A stretch of 64,000 nt of DNA from Streptomyces alanosinicus (GCF_014650595.1 NZ_BMVG01000001.1:806001-870000), one strand, 5' to 3'. Positions 28,533 through 38,227 are shown, counted from the stretch's first letter. A program made the numbers and translations. The notes: generated from the letters alone by a model not told the origin.

Positions 28533-29981
28533 CTATTCGAACGGGTCGAACTCGTCGTACTCGCGCAGCGATTCGTCCCGCTCCGCCTGCTTGTCCCGCC
28601 GGCGCTGTGCCGCGGGGCGCGGTGCTTCGAAGCGGTGGTCCTCGCCACGGCGACCGAGCATCTCCGCGCCGGCCATGGCCGTCGGCTCCCAGTCGAAGAC
28701 GACCGCGTTGTCCTCGGGGCCGATGGCGACGCCGTCGCCCGTCCGGGCGCCCGCCTTCATCAGCCGGTCCTCCACACCGAGGCGGTTGAGCCGGTCGGCC
28801 AGATAGCCGACGGCCTCGTCGTTGTTGAAGTCGGTCTGGCGCACCCAGCGCTCGGGCTTCTCGCCGCGCACCCGGAACAGCGGCTCGCCGTCGAACTCCT
28901 CGCGGGTGACGGTGAAACCGGCGTCGTCCACGGCCTTGGGCCGGATGACGATCCGGGTCGCCTCCTCCTTCGGCCTCGCGGCACGCGCCTTGGCGACCAG
29001 ATCAGCGAGCCCGAACGACAGCTCGCGCAGCCCGATGTGGGCGACGGCCGACACCTCGAAGACGCGGTAGCCGCGGGCTTCCAGGTCGGGGCGGACCATC
29101 TCCGCCAGGTCCTTGCCGTCGGGCACGTCGACCTTGTTCAGGACGACGATCCGGGGCCGGTTGTCGAGGCCGCCGTACTGGCGCAGCTCCTCCTCGATGA
29201 TGTCGAGGTCGGAGAGCGGGTCACGGTCGGACTCCAGGGTCGCGGTGTCCAGCACATGCACCAGCACACTGCACCGCTCCACATGCCGCAGGAACTCCAG
29301 GCCGAGGCCCCTGCCCTGGCTGGCGCCCGGGATCAGACCCGGCACATCGGCGATGGTGTACACCGTGGACCCGGCGGTGACGACGCCCAGGTTCGGCACC
29401 AGGGTGGTGAAGGGGTAGTCGGCGATCTTCGGCTTGGCCGCGCTGAGCACGGAGATCAGCGAGGACTTGCCGGCGCTCGGGTAGCCGACGAGGGCCACAT
29501 CGGCGACGGTCTTCAGCTCCAGGACGACATCCTGCAGGTCACCGGGCTCGCCGAGCAGCGCGAAACCGGGCGCCTTGCGGCGGGCGGAGGCCAGCGCCGC
29601 GTTGCCGAGGCCGCCGCGACCGCCCTGCGCGGCGATGTACGACGTCCCGTGCCCGACCAGGTCCGCGAGGACGTTGCCGGCCTTGTCGAGGACCACGGTC
29701 CCGTCCGGCACAAGCAGGACGAGGTCCTGCCCGTCCTTCCCCGACCGGAAGCCGCCCTCACCGGGCTTGCCGTTGGTGGCCTTGCGGTGCGGCGAGTGGT
29801 GGTAGTCGAGCAGGGTCGTCACCGACTGGTCGACGGTGAGGATGACATCGCCGCCGCGGCCGCCGTTGCCGCCGTCCGGGCCGCCGAGCGGCTTGAACTT
29901 CTCGCGATGTACGGAGGCACAGCCGTGGCCTCCGTTACCCGCGGCGACATGCAGATCGACGCGGTCCACGAAGGTGGTCAT
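28533..29981 (-). CDS. obg: Obg/CgtA GTPase
   Basis: A 482-residue Obg GTPase, ribosome-associated and, in Streptomyces, linked to the onset of aerial growth. The Gly-rich Obg fold comes first ([34 protein letters not shown]). The G domain then has [11 protein letters not shown] (P-loop), [10 protein letters not shown] (G3) and NKVD (G4). The C-terminal OCT domain starts near residue 355, followed by an acidic tail. GGAGG is placed 10 nt before the ATG. It forms the conserved rplU-rpmA-obg unit, with a strong hairpin between rpmA and obg. Confidence 0.97.
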   Translation of the reverse strand: MTTFVDRVDLHVAAGNGGHGCASVHREKFKPLGGPDGGNGGRGGDVILTVDQSVTTLLDYHHSPHRKATNGKPGEGGFRSGKDGQDLVLLVPDGTVVLDKAGNVLADLVGHGTSYIAAQGGRGGLGNAALASARRKAPGFALLGEPGDLQDVVLELKTVADVALVGYPSAGKSSLISVLSAAKPKIADYPFTTLVPNLGVVTAGSTVYTIADVPGLIPGASQGRGLGLEFLRHVERCSVLVHVLDTATLESDRDPLSDLDIIEEELRQYGGLDNRPRIVVLNKVDVPDGKDLAEMVRPDLEARGYRVFEVSAVAHIGLRELSFGLADLVAKARAARPKEEATRIVIRPKAVDDAGFTVTREEFDGEPLFRVRGEKPERWVRQTDFNNDEAVGYLADRLNRLGVEDRLMKAGARTGDGVAIGPEDNAVVFDWEPTAMAGAEMLGRRGEDHRFEAPRPAAQRRRDKQAERDESLREYDEFDPFE

Positions 29982-30025
29982 GGTTCAGTGCCTCCAGAAG
30001 ATACGGGTATGTCTAGCTAATAACA

Positions 30026-30075
30026 CGCGAAAGGCGGACCCGCCTTCCCGACCGGGAAGTGAGGTCCGCCTCGCG
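30026..30075 (-). terminator. Hairpin between rpmA and obg
   Basis: Long interrupted stem: the outer arms GGCGGACC/GGTCCGCC and the inner arms CTTCCC/GGGAAG pair around a tiny loop. It lies inside the rplU-rpmA-obg unit and so would act as a partial terminator or processing site, lowering obg relative to the ribosomal proteins. Confidence 0.7.
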
Positions 30076-30112
30076 AAGCGTTCGGTGCTGAATCAGGCCT
30101 TGATCAGGCGAT

Positions 30113-30367
30113 TCAGGCGACCGGAACGATGTTCACGACCTTGCGGCCGCGGTGGGTACCGAACTCCACCGCACCGGGCTGCAGGGCGAACAGCGTGTCG
30201 TCGCCGCCACGGCCGACACCGGCGCCGGGGTGGAAGTGGGTGCCGCGCTGGCGGACCAGGATCTCACCAGCGTTCACGACCTGACCGCCGAAGCGCTTCA
30301 CGCCGAGCCGCTGGGCATTGGAGTCGCGACCGTTCCGGGTGGACGATGCGCCCTTCTTGTGTGCCAT
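30113..30367 (-). CDS. rpmA: Ribosomal protein bL27
   Basis: 84-residue large-subunit protein. [22 protein letters not shown] is the standard N-terminus that reaches the peptidyl-transferase centre, without the cleavable extension found in Firmicutes. [21 protein letters not shown] is the body signature. GAGGAGAC precedes the ATG. It is 14 nt downstream of rplU. Confidence 0.98.
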   Translation of the reverse strand: MAHKKGASSTRNGRDSNAQRLGVKRFGGQVVNAGEILVRQRGTHFHPGAGVGRGGDDTLFALQPGAVEFGTHRGRKVVNIVPVA

Positions 30368-30381
30368 GTCTCCTCAGTCCC

Positions 30382-30702
30382 TTACTTCGCAGCCGTGGGG
30401 ATCGACGTGACCTTGATCGCCGTGTACTGCTGGCGGTGGCCCTGCCGACGGCGGTAGCCGGTCTTGTTCTTGTAGCGCAGAATGTCGATCTTCTGGCCCT
30501 TGTGGTGGTCCACGACCTCGGCCTGGACCTTGATGCCGGCCAGCACCCACGGGTCGCTGGTCACAGCGTCGCCGTCGACAACGAGCAGGGTCGAGAGCTC
30601 GACCGTGTCGCCAACATTGGCGGTGGAAATCTTGTCAACCTCAACGATGTCGCCGACAGCAACCTTGTGCTGGCGACCACCGCTGCGCACGATGGCGTAC
30701 AC
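30382..30702 (-). CDS. rplU: Ribosomal protein bL21
   Basis: 106-residue large-subunit protein that binds 23S rRNA. The start is a GTG ([17 protein letters not shown]), and the C-terminal signature [17 protein letters not shown] is intact. It leads the rplU-rpmA-obg unit. Some 180 bp of untranslated sequence separate it from the rne terminator, room for its own promoter and leader. Confidence 0.98.
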   Translation of the reverse strand: MYAIVRSGGRQHKVAVGDIVEVDKISTANVGDTVELSTLLVVDGDAVTSDPWVLAGIKVQAEVVDHHKGQKIDILRYKNKTGYRRRQGHRQQYTAIKVTSIPTAAK

Positions 30703-30890
30703 GCGGATCTCTCTTTCGCTCGCTTAAGAACCGGCACCCCCGCAGGCCAGCCAGCCCTTGAAGCATGGGCGACCTCTCCCGGCCCGCCTTGCGTCCGGGA
30801 GGAAAAGGTTTACGGGGATGTGGCGCGCTCAGTGACACGCCGACGGTCAAGGTTACGGGGCCGGGCCGAGGGGGTCAAACCGGGCCCCGG

Positions 30891-30928
30891 GGGTGTGCGG
30901 CCGGTCACTCGGGACCGGCCGCACACCC
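30891..30928 (-). terminator. Terminator after rne
   Basis: A 16-bp perfect stem, GGGTGTGCGGCCGGTC and its complement, with a 6-nt loop, starting 7 nt after the rne stop codon on the minus strand. Confidence 0.88.
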
Positions 30929-30934
30929 TGGGCG

Positions 30935-33900
30935 TCAGCCCTCGTCGCCGGTGGCGGAGACCGTGGTGGTCTTCTTCGCCGTCGACTTCGCGGCGGCCGT
31001 CTTGGTCGCCTTCTTGGCCGTCGTCTTCTTCGCGGCCGTCTTCTTGGCAGCCGTCTTCTTCGCCGTCGTCGTCTTCTTGGCGGCGGCCTTCTTCGCCGTG
31101 GCCTTCTTGGCGGTCTTGCGGGCCGCCTTCTTGGCCGGAGCGGCCTCCTCGGCAGGCACCTCGGGTGCCTCGGCGACGACCGGAGCCTCCTCCGTCACGG
31201 CCGACGGCACGACCACCACGGCCGTGTCCTCGGACGTGGCCGGCGCGCTGACCTTGCGCACGGCACGACGGCGCGGGCGGGCCGGGGCGGCGGCCTCGGC
31301 GGCCGCCTCCTCGACCGGAGCCACGGCCTCGGGCTCGGCCACCGGCGCCTCGGCCGCGGGCGCGGTCTCGGACACCGTCACCACGGTCGCCTCGGCACCC
31401 GCGGGGGAACCGGCCGGCGCCGACACCTTCCGGGTCGCACGACGGCGCGTACGGCCCTTGGGCGCGGCCTCCGCGGGGGCCTCCGCGGCGGGCTCGGCCT
31501 GCGGAGCGGCCTCGGCCTGCGCGGCGGCGGCCGCCTCGGGCTCGACGACCACATAGGAGACCGCTTCCCCGGGGGCGGTCACCGGGACGCCCGGCGGCAC
31601 GACCGCCGCTTCCTGCGGCGCCTCGGCAGCCTGCTCGGCCACCGTGACAGCCGCGGTCCCGGCCTTCTCCGCCGTGGAGGCCTTGGCGCCCCTGGGGGCC
31701 CTGGGGGCCTTCTCCGTCTTCGGCGCGCCCGCCGGAGCCGAGGCCCGACGGCTCGCCCGGCGCCGCGTACGGCCACGGCCGGCGGCCGCCTCCGCCTCGG
31801 CGACGCTGCTGTACAGCTCCTCGTCCGGCGTGAACTCCGGCGCCGTGAGGGCGACCGGCTCGGCGACCTCGGCCGCCACCTCGGCGACGGTCTCCGCCTC
31901 GGGCTCGACGGCCTCACCCGTCTCGACGGCCACGGCCGCGGTCTCGTGCACATGCTCGTGCGCCTCGCCGCCCCGGCCGCGCTTCTTGCGCTTGCCGCCG
32001 CCACCGCCGCCGACCGACGTCGGCTGCTCCATGTGCACGATGACACCGCGGCCGTTGCAGTGGACACAGGTCTCGGAGAAGGACTCCAGCAGACCCTGGC
32101 CGACCCGCTTGCGCGTCATCTGCACCAGGCCCAGCGAGGTCACCTCGGCCACCTGGTGCTTCGTACGGTCGCGGCCCAGGCACTCCAGTAGGCGCCGCAG
32201 CACCAGGTCGCGGTTGGACTCCAGGACCATGTCGATGAAGTCGATGACGACGATGCCGCCCAGGTCGCGCAGCCGCAGCTGACGCACGATCTCCTCGGCC
32301 GCCTCCAGGTTGTTCCTGGTCACGGTCTCTTCGAGGTTGCCGCCCTGGCCGGTGAACTTGCCGGTGTTGACATCGACCACGACCATCGCCTCGGTCTTGT
32401 CGATCACCAGCGAACCGCCGCTGGGCAGCCAGACCTTGCGGTCCAGCGCCTTGGCGAGCTGCTCGTCGATCCGGTACGTGGCGAAGACGTCGACGTCGGA
32501 CGTCCACTTCTGCAGCCGGCCGGCGAGGTCCGGGGCCACATGGGAGACATACCCGTGCACCGTCTCCCAGGCCTCGTCACCGCTGACGATGACCTTGGAG
32601 AAGTCCTCGTTGAAGATGTCGCGCACGACCCGGACGGTCATGTCCGGCTCGCCGTACAGCAGCGTCGGGGCGTTGCCGTTCTTCGACTTCTTCTGGATGT
32701 CCTCCCACTGCGCCTGCAGCCGCTCGACGTCGCGGCGCAGCTCGTCCTCGCTCGCGCCCTCGGCGGCGGTGCGCACGATGACGCCCGCGTCCTCGGGGAC
32801 GATCTTCTTGAGGATGGTCTTCAGCCGGGCCCGCTCGGTGTCGGGCAGCTTGCGGCTGATGCCGGTCATCGAGCCCTCGGGGACGTACACGAGGTAGCGG
32901 CCCGGGAGGGAGACCTGGCTGGTCAGACGGGCGCCCTTGTGCCCGATCGGGTCCTTCGTCACCTGGACGAGGACGGACTGACCGGACTTCAGCGCGGACT
33001 CGATACGGCGCGGGCCGTTGGCCATGCCCAGGGCCTCGAAGTTGACCTCACCGGCGTACAGGACGGCGTTGCGGCCCTTGCCGATGTCGATGAAGGCGGC
33101 CTCCATCGACGGCAGCACGTTCTGGACCTTGCCCAGGTAGACGTTGCCGACGTACGACGTCGACTGCTCCTTGTTGACGTAGTGCTCGACAAGCACGCCG
33201 TCCTCCAGGACGCCGATCTGGGTGCGCTCGCCGTGCTGGCGCACGACCATCACCCGCTCGACGGCCTCGCGGCGGGCCAGGAACTCGGCCTCGGTGATGA
33301 TCGGGACGCGGCGGCGGCCCTGCTCACGGCCTTCCCGACGGCGCTGCTTCTTGGCCTCCAGACGCGTGGAGCCCTTGATGGACTGCACCTCGTCGGACGG
33401 CTCGCTGGGCTTGCGCGGCTCGCGGACCTTGACGACCGTACGCTCCGGGTCGCCCTCGCCGGGCTCGGTTTCCGGGCCGGTGTCCCCGGCGCGACGACGA
33501 CGGCGACGGCGGCGACGGCTGCTGGAGCTGGACCCGGCGGAGTCGTCGTCGCGCGCGTCCTCGGCGTCCTCTTCCTCCTGCTCGGCGGTGTCCTCGGCGT
33601 CCTGAGCGACCTGCTCGGCCGCCAGTTCCTCGGCCTCGCCCTCGTCCCCGGCCTCGCCGTCGGCGGCCTCACCGCGACGGCGGCGGCGGCCGCCACGCCG
33701 GCGGCGGCGACGGGAGCCGGACTCCTCGAAGCCCTCGGCGCCCTCCGCCTCCTCGGTCTCCTCGTCCTCGGCGAGGTCCTCGGCGGCCTCCTCGGCCTCC
33801 GGCTCCTCGGCCACGGCGGCGGTCTCGACGGCCTGCGGCTCCTCGGCACCCCGGCGGCGACGGCGGCGGCGCGCGCCGGCCTCGGCGGGCTCGGCGGGCT

Positions 33901-35344
33901 CCTGGCCGAGTTCCTCGGGCTCCTCGGCCTCGGCGGCCTCCGCGGCGGCCTCGGCGGCGGCGCGCTCCGGGGTCTGGAACTTCGGCTCGGCGAACACCGG
34001 CGCCTGGAAGACGGCGACGGCGGGGCGGGCCGGCCGACGCGGGGACTCGGCCTCGGCGGCCTCGGTCTCGGCAGCCTGCTCGGGCTGCGCGGACCGCGCC
34101 GACTGCCGCGAGGGCTCGGAGAACCCGAACGCCGGACGCGCGGCCCGGCGCCGGGCACGGCGCGGCGCGGGCTCCTCGGCGGGCGCCTGCGCGGCCGTGT
34201 CCTGCGGCTCCTGGGCGGCGGTGGCGGGCTCGTCGGCGGGCGTGCTCACGATGACCTCCGGGGTGGTCGCCCGGGCGGCGGCCTCGGCGGGCTGTTCGGC
34301 GACGGGCGCGGCTTCCGCGGCCTCCGGCGCACCGGTGGGCGCGGACGCCCGGCGCGTGGCGCGACGGCGGGTACGACGCGGCGCGGCCTCCTCGCCGTCA
34401 CCGCTCGCCTCGGCGGAAGCGGCGGCCTCGGCCACGGGGGCCTCGGCGGCGGGAGCCTCGGCGGCGACGGCCGGGGTCTGCGCGGCGGCGGACTCCGCGG
34501 CGTTCGGCGCTCCGGCCGGCGCGGAGGCGCGGCGGGTCGCCCGACGGCGCGGACGCGCGGCGGGCGCGGCTTCCTCCGCGACCGCGGCGGCGAGCGGCTC
34601 GGCGGCCGCCTGCTCCTGGGTCTTGTCGGCGGTCTCGTCGGCGCTCTTGCCAGCGCTCTTGTCGGCGCCGGCGGCAGCGGCCGTAGCGGAGGCGGCGGCC
34701 GGCGTACCGGCCGGCGCGGACGCCCGGCGGGTGGCCCGACGGCGCGGACGCGCGGCGGGTGCGGCCTCGGCGGGCTCCTCGGTCACAGCGGCCTCCTCGG
34801 TCACGGGGGCCTCAACGGCACCGGCAGCCCCGGCGGGGGCCGCAGCGGAAGCTTCGGCGGACGGCGCGGAGACGCTGCGTGTGGCGCGACGGCGGGTGCG
34901 GCGCGGCGCGGCCTCCTCGCCGACGACGACCTCGCCGCCCTCGGCTTGGGCAGCGGGCTGCGCGGTCTCGGCGGCGGACGCGGCCGGTACGACGGTCTCG
35001 GCGGGCTCGGCGGCCGACGGCGAGCCCGCGGGCGCGGAGGCGCGACGCGTGGCCCGGCGGCGCGGACGGCCGGTGGCGGCGGCCTCCTCGGCGGCAGGCG
35101 CCGGGACGGCCTGGACGCTCTCTTCGGTCTCGACCGTCGCTTCGGCCTCTTCGGCCTCGGCGGTCTCGATGACCTCGTCGGACTCCGCGGCCGGTATGGC
35201 CGGCACGGTCACCTCGGCATGAGCCTCGCCCGCGGCCGGGGGGCCGGCCGGGCGGGAGGCGGCACGGCGACGCCTGCGCGGCGGCAGGGTGTCGCTCGGA
35301 GTGTTCAGTTCGGAACCCTCGGCGGGCTCTGTCGGTTCGAGCAT
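30935..35344 (-). CDS. rne: Ribonuclease E/G with long Arg- and Lys-rich extensions
   Basis: A 1469-residue RNase E/G, far longer than the roughly 450-residue catalytic core. The core lies at about residues 680-1130: an S1 domain (EHYVNKEQSTSYVGNVYLGK), metal-binding aspartates in VVDVNTGKFTG and VVIDFIDM, and the zinc link CVHCNGRG. The N-terminal extension is Ala/Glu-rich with repeated RRRATRRASAPAG units. The C-terminus repeats that unit three times and ends in a Lys/Ala/Thr histone-H1-like tail. In S. coelicolor the RNase E orthologue carries its PNPase-binding regions outside the core, so these extensions probably scaffold the degradosome. A weak GGGAG lies 13 nt before the ATG. Confidence 0.95.
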   Translation of the reverse strand: MLEPTEPAEGSELNTPSDTLPPRRRRRAASRPAGPPAAGEAHAEVTVPAIPAAESDEVIETAEAEEAEATVETEESVQAVPAPAAEEAAATGRPRRRATRRASAPAGSPSAAEPAETVVPAASAAETAQPAAQAEGGEVVVGEEAAPRRTRRRATRSVSAPSAEASAAAPAGAAGAVEAPVTEEAAVTEEPAEAAPAARPRRRATRRASAPAGTPAAASATAAAAGADKSAGKSADETADKTQEQAAAEPLAAAVAEEAAPAARPRRRATRRASAPAGAPNAAESAAAQTPAVAAEAPAAEAPVAEAAASAEASGDGEEAAPRRTRRRATRRASAPTGAPEAAEAAPVAEQPAEAAARATTPEVIVSTPADEPATAAQEPQDTAAQAPAEEPAPRRARRRAARPAFGFSEPSRQSARSAQPEQAAETEAAEAESPRRPARPAVAVFQAPVFAEPKFQTPERAAAEAAAEAAEAEEPEELGQEPAEPAEAGARRRRRRRGAEEPQAVETAAVAEEPEAEEAAEDLAEDEETEEAEGAEGFEESGSRRRRRRGGRRRRRGEAADGEAGDEGEAEELAAEQVAQDAEDTAEQEEEDAEDARDDDSAGSSSSSRRRRRRRRRAGDTGPETEPGEGDPERTVVKVREPRKPSEPSDEVQSIKGSTRLEAKKQRRREGREQGRRRVPIITEAEFLARREAVERVMVVRQHGERTQIGVLEDGVLVEHYVNKEQSTSYVGNVYLGKVQNVLPSMEAAFIDIGKGRNAVLYAGEVNFEALGMANGPRRIESALKSGQSVLVQVTKDPIGHKGARLTSQVSLPGRYLVYVPEGSMTGISRKLPDTERARLKTILKKIVPEDAGVIVRTAAEGASEDELRRDVERLQAQWEDIQKKSKNGNAPTLLYGEPDMTVRVVRDIFNEDFSKVIVSGDEAWETVHGYVSHVAPDLAGRLQKWTSDVDVFATYRIDEQLAKALDRKVWLPSGGSLVIDKTEAMVVVDVNTGKFTGQGGNLEETVTRNNLEAAEEIVRQLRLRDLGGIVVIDFIDMVLESNRDLVLRRLLECLGRDRTKHQVAEVTSLGLVQMTRKRVGQGLLESFSETCVHCNGRGVIVHMEQPTSVGGGGGGKRKKRGRGGEAHEHVHETAAVAVETGEAVEPEAETVAEVAAEVAEPVALTAPEFTPDEELYSSVAEAEAAAGRGRTRRRASRRASAPAGAPKTEKAPRAPRGAKASTAEKAGTAAVTVAEQAAEAPQEAAVVPPGVPVTAPGEAVSYVVVEPEAAAAAQAEAAPQAEPAAEAPAEAAPKGRTRRRATRKVSAPAGSPAGAEATVVTVSETAPAAEAPVAEPEAVAPVEEAAAEAAAPARPRRRAVRKVSAPATSEDTAVVVVPSAVTEEAPVVAEAPEVPAEEAAPAKKAARKTAKKATAKKAAAKKTTTAKKTAAKKTAAKKTTAKKATKTAAAKSTAKKTTTVSATGDEG

Positions 35345-35606
35345 GCGGGCGTTTCTCCCGTCAGGCTCCCGGGCGCCGCGCCTGGTCCGGCGTCGGTCCG
35401 CAAAGACCGACCGCCGTTGACGTCCACGGCCCGCGTGATCCGCGATGGCCGCCGTCCGGGGCGCGGGCGCCGCACGGGAGCACTCTGTGTCCTGTCTCGC
35501 CGGTTCCGTACGCCTTGTCGGTACGGCCTGGCGAAAGTCTTCTGGTCGGTGCGCTGCCCGACCCAGGTGGCTCCCGAGTACAAGGGCGGCGCTACGACGT
35601 CCGTCC

Positions 35607-36425
35607 CTACGCGGGACCTTCCGGCGTCGGCGCAGTCGCGGCGGCGGCCGGCGTGGCCGTCAGGGCCCCGGCTGCCTCGCGGTCGGGCGCGAGCGGGTCG
35701 GTCACCGTGCCGGTCTCTTCATCGAACAGCCCCTGCGCCAGCCTGGTCACCGCTGCGGGGACCGGCGGCGCCAGGTCGGCCACGGCGCGGAGACCGGACA
35801 GGACGTCGTCGGGTCGTACGGCAGGCGTCACGTGCCGAACAACCAGCCGCAGTATCGCACAGGGCTGGTCGGTCGGCCTATCAGCCGGTGAACCGTGCGT
35901 TTCCAGGCTCACCACGGCCGGGCGGGCGTCGAAGGTGCGGACGCCGTTCTTGGTCATCCGCTGGACCTCGACGGACTCGGCCGCATTGAAGGCCCGGGCC
36001 GCGCGCTCGGCGTCGGCCGGGGCGACCCCGTCCAGCCGCAACTCCCAGACGGAGGCCGTCAGCCGGTCGGCGAGACCCGAGGTCCGTGCCTCGACCGCGT
36101 CGACGATGTCCAGCCCGGTGGGCAGCGACTCGTCGAGGAGGACGCGCAGCGTCTCCGGGTCGCGCGATGCGGTGAGCGCGATCTCCAGATACTCCGCCTC
36201 ACTGCCCGTGCCGGTGGGTGCGGCATTGGCGTACGACACCTTCGGGTGCGGCGTGAACCCGGCCGAGTACGCCATGGGCACCTCGGCGCGGCGCAGCGCC
36301 CGCTCGAAAGCGCGCTGGAAGTCTCGGTGGCTGGTGAACCTCAGGCGGCCGCGCTTGGTGTAGCGCAGTCGGATGCGCTGCACCGCGGGTGCGGGCGGCG
36401 GGCCTTCGGGCTGTCGCTTGCCCAG
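35607..36425 (-). CDS. Radical-SAM-associated DUF2344 protein (TIGR03936), apparent CTG start
   Basis: About 272 residues. The core VQRIRLRYTKRGRLRFTSHRD and the segment SAGFTPHPKVSYANAAPTGTG are typical of the DUF2344/TIGR03936 family found beside TIGR03960 radical SAM proteins; its role is unknown but probably linked to tRNA or ribosome modification. No ATG/GTG/TTG fits the expected N-terminus (GKRQPEGPPPAPA). A CTG at 36425 does, and GAAGGA lies 8 nt upstream of it, only 4 nt after the stop of the preceding gene. A GTG at 36383 without a ribosome site is the alternative. Its radical SAM partner is about 10 kb away here. Confidence 0.85.
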   Translation of the reverse strand: MGKRQPEGPPPAPAVQRIRLRYTKRGRLRFTSHRDFQRAFERALRRAEVPMAYSAGFTPHPKVSYANAAPTGTGSEAEYLEIALTASRDPETLRVLLDESLPTGLDIVDAVEARTSGLADRLTASVWELRLDGVAPADAERAARAFNAAESVEVQRMTKNGVRTFDARPAVVSLETHGSPADRPTDQPCAILRLVVRHVTPAVRPDDVLSGLRAVADLAPPVPAAVTRLAQGLFDEETGTVTDPLAPDREAAGALTATPAAAATAPTPEGPA

Positions 36426-36429
36426 TGTT

Positions 36430-37488
36430 CTAGTCCTTCGTGAGTGCGGTCGTACTGCTACCAAGAGTACGTGCCGCGGGGCCCTGAGGTTCCCGCCGGT
36501 CCACCGCGGCCGGCCGCGCGGGCTCACCGAACAGCATCCGCCGGACGTCGGCCCGGGCCTGCCGTACGGAGTCGCGGGCCCCGGCCAGCGCCTCCCGTAC
36601 CGCCAGGCCGATCACACGCGCGCCCTGGGCGACGGGCCGCAGGACGGCGGCACGGACGGCATGGCCGACCGGAGTGAGGACGCTCCGGTAGACCCAGCGC
36701 ACCGGCTCCACGAAGATCCACCGGAAGAGGGTCCCGAGCGCCCGGCCGACGGCCCGCGAGATCCGTCCGGCGATCCGCCACGCGTGCCCGAGGGCGTCCC
36801 CCACCTCGTGCACCACGACGGCGAGGAGCCGGCCGACGGGCGCGAGGACCCAGCGCCACAGCGCGAGGGCGGGCAGGACGAGGAGGACGCGCAGGGTCCA
36901 GTACAGGGCGAGCCCGATGCCGGTGGCGGTCCGCTCCAGCAGCCGCCCCAGCCCTCTCGCGCACCAGGCGAGGGCACGTCCGACGGGCGCGAGGATCCAG
37001 GTGTACAGCCAGCGCGCGGGGACGACGAACAGACAGCGCAGCAGCCAGACGACGGCGCGTCCGACGGCGCGTCCGATCGGGCGGAGCACGCGCGCGTACA
37101 CCCAGGCGAGGCCGGCGCCCGCCCCGTGCGCGAGCCAGGCGACCGCGTGCCCGACGGGGGCGAGGACGTACCGGTGGAGCCACCCGGCCGGTACCAGGAC
37201 GAGGACGGTGCCGAGCCAGGCGAGCGCCTTGCCGACGGGGACCAGGACATACCGCCACAGGCCCACGAACGGCCAGACGAACAGGGCCTTTCCGAGCCAC
37301 AGCAGCGCCCGGCCGAGCGGCCTGAGCACGGTGTCCCGCACCAGCCTGCCGGCGGCGACGAGCGCGTCCCACACCATCCGCACGGGCACCACCAGCACCA
37401 GGACGACGATCCGCAGCGGGACGCGGATCGCGACGGTGAGGCACCCTTCGGACTGCCGGGACGGGGGAGGCGGCTTGTGCGGTTCCAT
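36430..37488 (-). CDS. Repeat-built membrane protein with VLxPVG units
   Basis: 352 residues, strongly hydrophobic and basic. A unit with the core [VI]-L-x-P-[VIL]-[GA], usually preceded by an aromatic residue and followed by xAxAWL, appears about eight times: RDTVLRPLGRALLWL, WRYVLVPVGKALAWL, HRYVLAPVGHAVAWL, YARVLRPIGRAV, YTWILAPVGRALAWC, WRWVLAPVGRLLAVV, YRSVLTPVGHAVRAA and RAAVLRPVAQGARV. The C-terminal 70 residues are soluble and Arg-rich. It ends 4 nt before the DUF2344 start, so it is probably cotranscribed. No family is recognised. The ATG at 37488 lacks a strong ribosome site. Confidence 0.75.
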   Translation of the reverse strand: MEPHKPPPPSRQSEGCLTVAIRVPLRIVVLVLVVPVRMVWDALVAAGRLVRDTVLRPLGRALLWLGKALFVWPFVGLWRYVLVPVGKALAWLGTVLVLVPAGWLHRYVLAPVGHAVAWLAHGAGAGLAWVYARVLRPIGRAVGRAVVWLLRCLFVVPARWLYTWILAPVGRALAWCARGLGRLLERTATGIGLALYWTLRVLLVLPALALWRWVLAPVGRLLAVVVHEVGDALGHAWRIAGRISRAVGRALGTLFRWIFVEPVRWVYRSVLTPVGHAVRAAVLRPVAQGARVIGLAVREALAGARDSVRQARADVRRMLFGEPARPAAVDRREPQGPAARTLGSSTTALTKD

Positions 37489-37727
37489 GACGGGGTAGAC
37501 GCCGGTACCGCCCGTCCGGATCCCCGTCCGGATCCCTGCCGGTCCCGGTTCACGCGAGCGCCCGCTCCGCCCGGCTGGAACTCGGTTTGCCAGCGGCTTC
37601 GGAGAAGCCGCTGCTGAAGGAGGGCATGCCAACCGATCGTGTGGACCGAGCGTAAGGGCCGCGGAGTTCGCGGCGCCGGCCGTCGGTGCGCCGGTGGACC
37701 GCGGCCTGCTCAGAGAGCGTGTTCCAG

Positions 37728-37836
37728 ATGAGGCTTGTCGTCGATCTCAACCGGTGCCAGGGCCTGCCCGGTCCAGGCCATCCTGGTCGATTACTCCGAC
37801 GAGCCGACGAAGCGGGTCGAGCCCCATGTCGGCTGA
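37728..37836 (+). pseudogene. Ferredoxin remnant with internal deletion
   Basis: The reading frame begins MRLVVDLNRCQG, the standard start of actinobacterial [3Fe-4S] P450-type ferredoxins. It then jumps to another frame reading CPVQAILVDYSDEPTKRVEPHVG-stop, the standard C-terminus. About 40 codons including the central cysteines are missing. It cannot bind a cluster. It is followed immediately by the remnant of a ferredoxin reductase, so this was probably a fdx-fdr pair, usually serving a cytochrome P450. Confidence 0.7.
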
Positions 37837-38226
37837 CACGGACGTCGCGGTGCTGCGGCGCCAGGGCCGCCCGAGGACACCGCGCTGCCGCGGCGACGCG
37901 ACATCGACGCCGAATGGCGGCTGGGCGTCGCCGCCGAGGGCCTGGACCGGGACGCCAAGCGGGTACGCCTGGCGAACGGCGACAGCGTCCCCTACGACCG
38001 GCTGCTGATCACCACCGGGACCCGGTCGCGGCCCTGGATCCACCCGGAAGAGGCCGCGCTGGACGGGGTGTTCGTGCTGCGCACCCGTGACGACTCGGCA
38101 CGCCTGCGTCGCAAGCTGACCGGCGCTGTGTCCCAGGTGCTGGTGATCGGCGCCGGTTTCACTGGCTCCGAAGTGGCCTCGGCCTGCCGGGAGCTGGGCC
38201 ACGACGTGACGGTCGCCGAACGCGGC
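37826..38226 (+). pseudogene. Ferredoxin-NAD(P) reductase remnant
   Basis: ATG overlaps the ferredoxin stop and gives MSADTDVAVL. The FAD GxGxxG segment is missing, and a second frame continues with PPEDTALPRRRDIDAEWRLGV, LANGDSVPYDRLLITTGTRSRPW and VLVIGAGFTGSEVASACREL. These are the middle and NAD(P)-binding part of a FAD-dependent ferredoxin reductase. Homology stops abruptly at AERG near 38226, where the converging propeller fragment begins. It has both an internal deletion and a lost C-terminal third, so it is non-functional. Confidence 0.75.
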
Positions 38227-38227
38227 C

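Noticed and set aside
32540..35989. Open frame of about 1150 codons antisense to rne
   Set aside because: Produced by the Arg/Ala/Glu-rich repeats read on the other strand; Leu/Gly-rich translation without domains.
36373..37617. Open frame antisense to the VLxPVG membrane protein
   Set aside because: Pro/Asp/Gly-rich translation without a fold; the minus frame shows regular repeats and a natural stop.
37500..37727. Possible cytochrome P450 tail upstream of the ferredoxin remnant
   Set aside because: A frame ending LPLxEGMPTDRV-like sequence was considered, but similarity is too slight to support the call.
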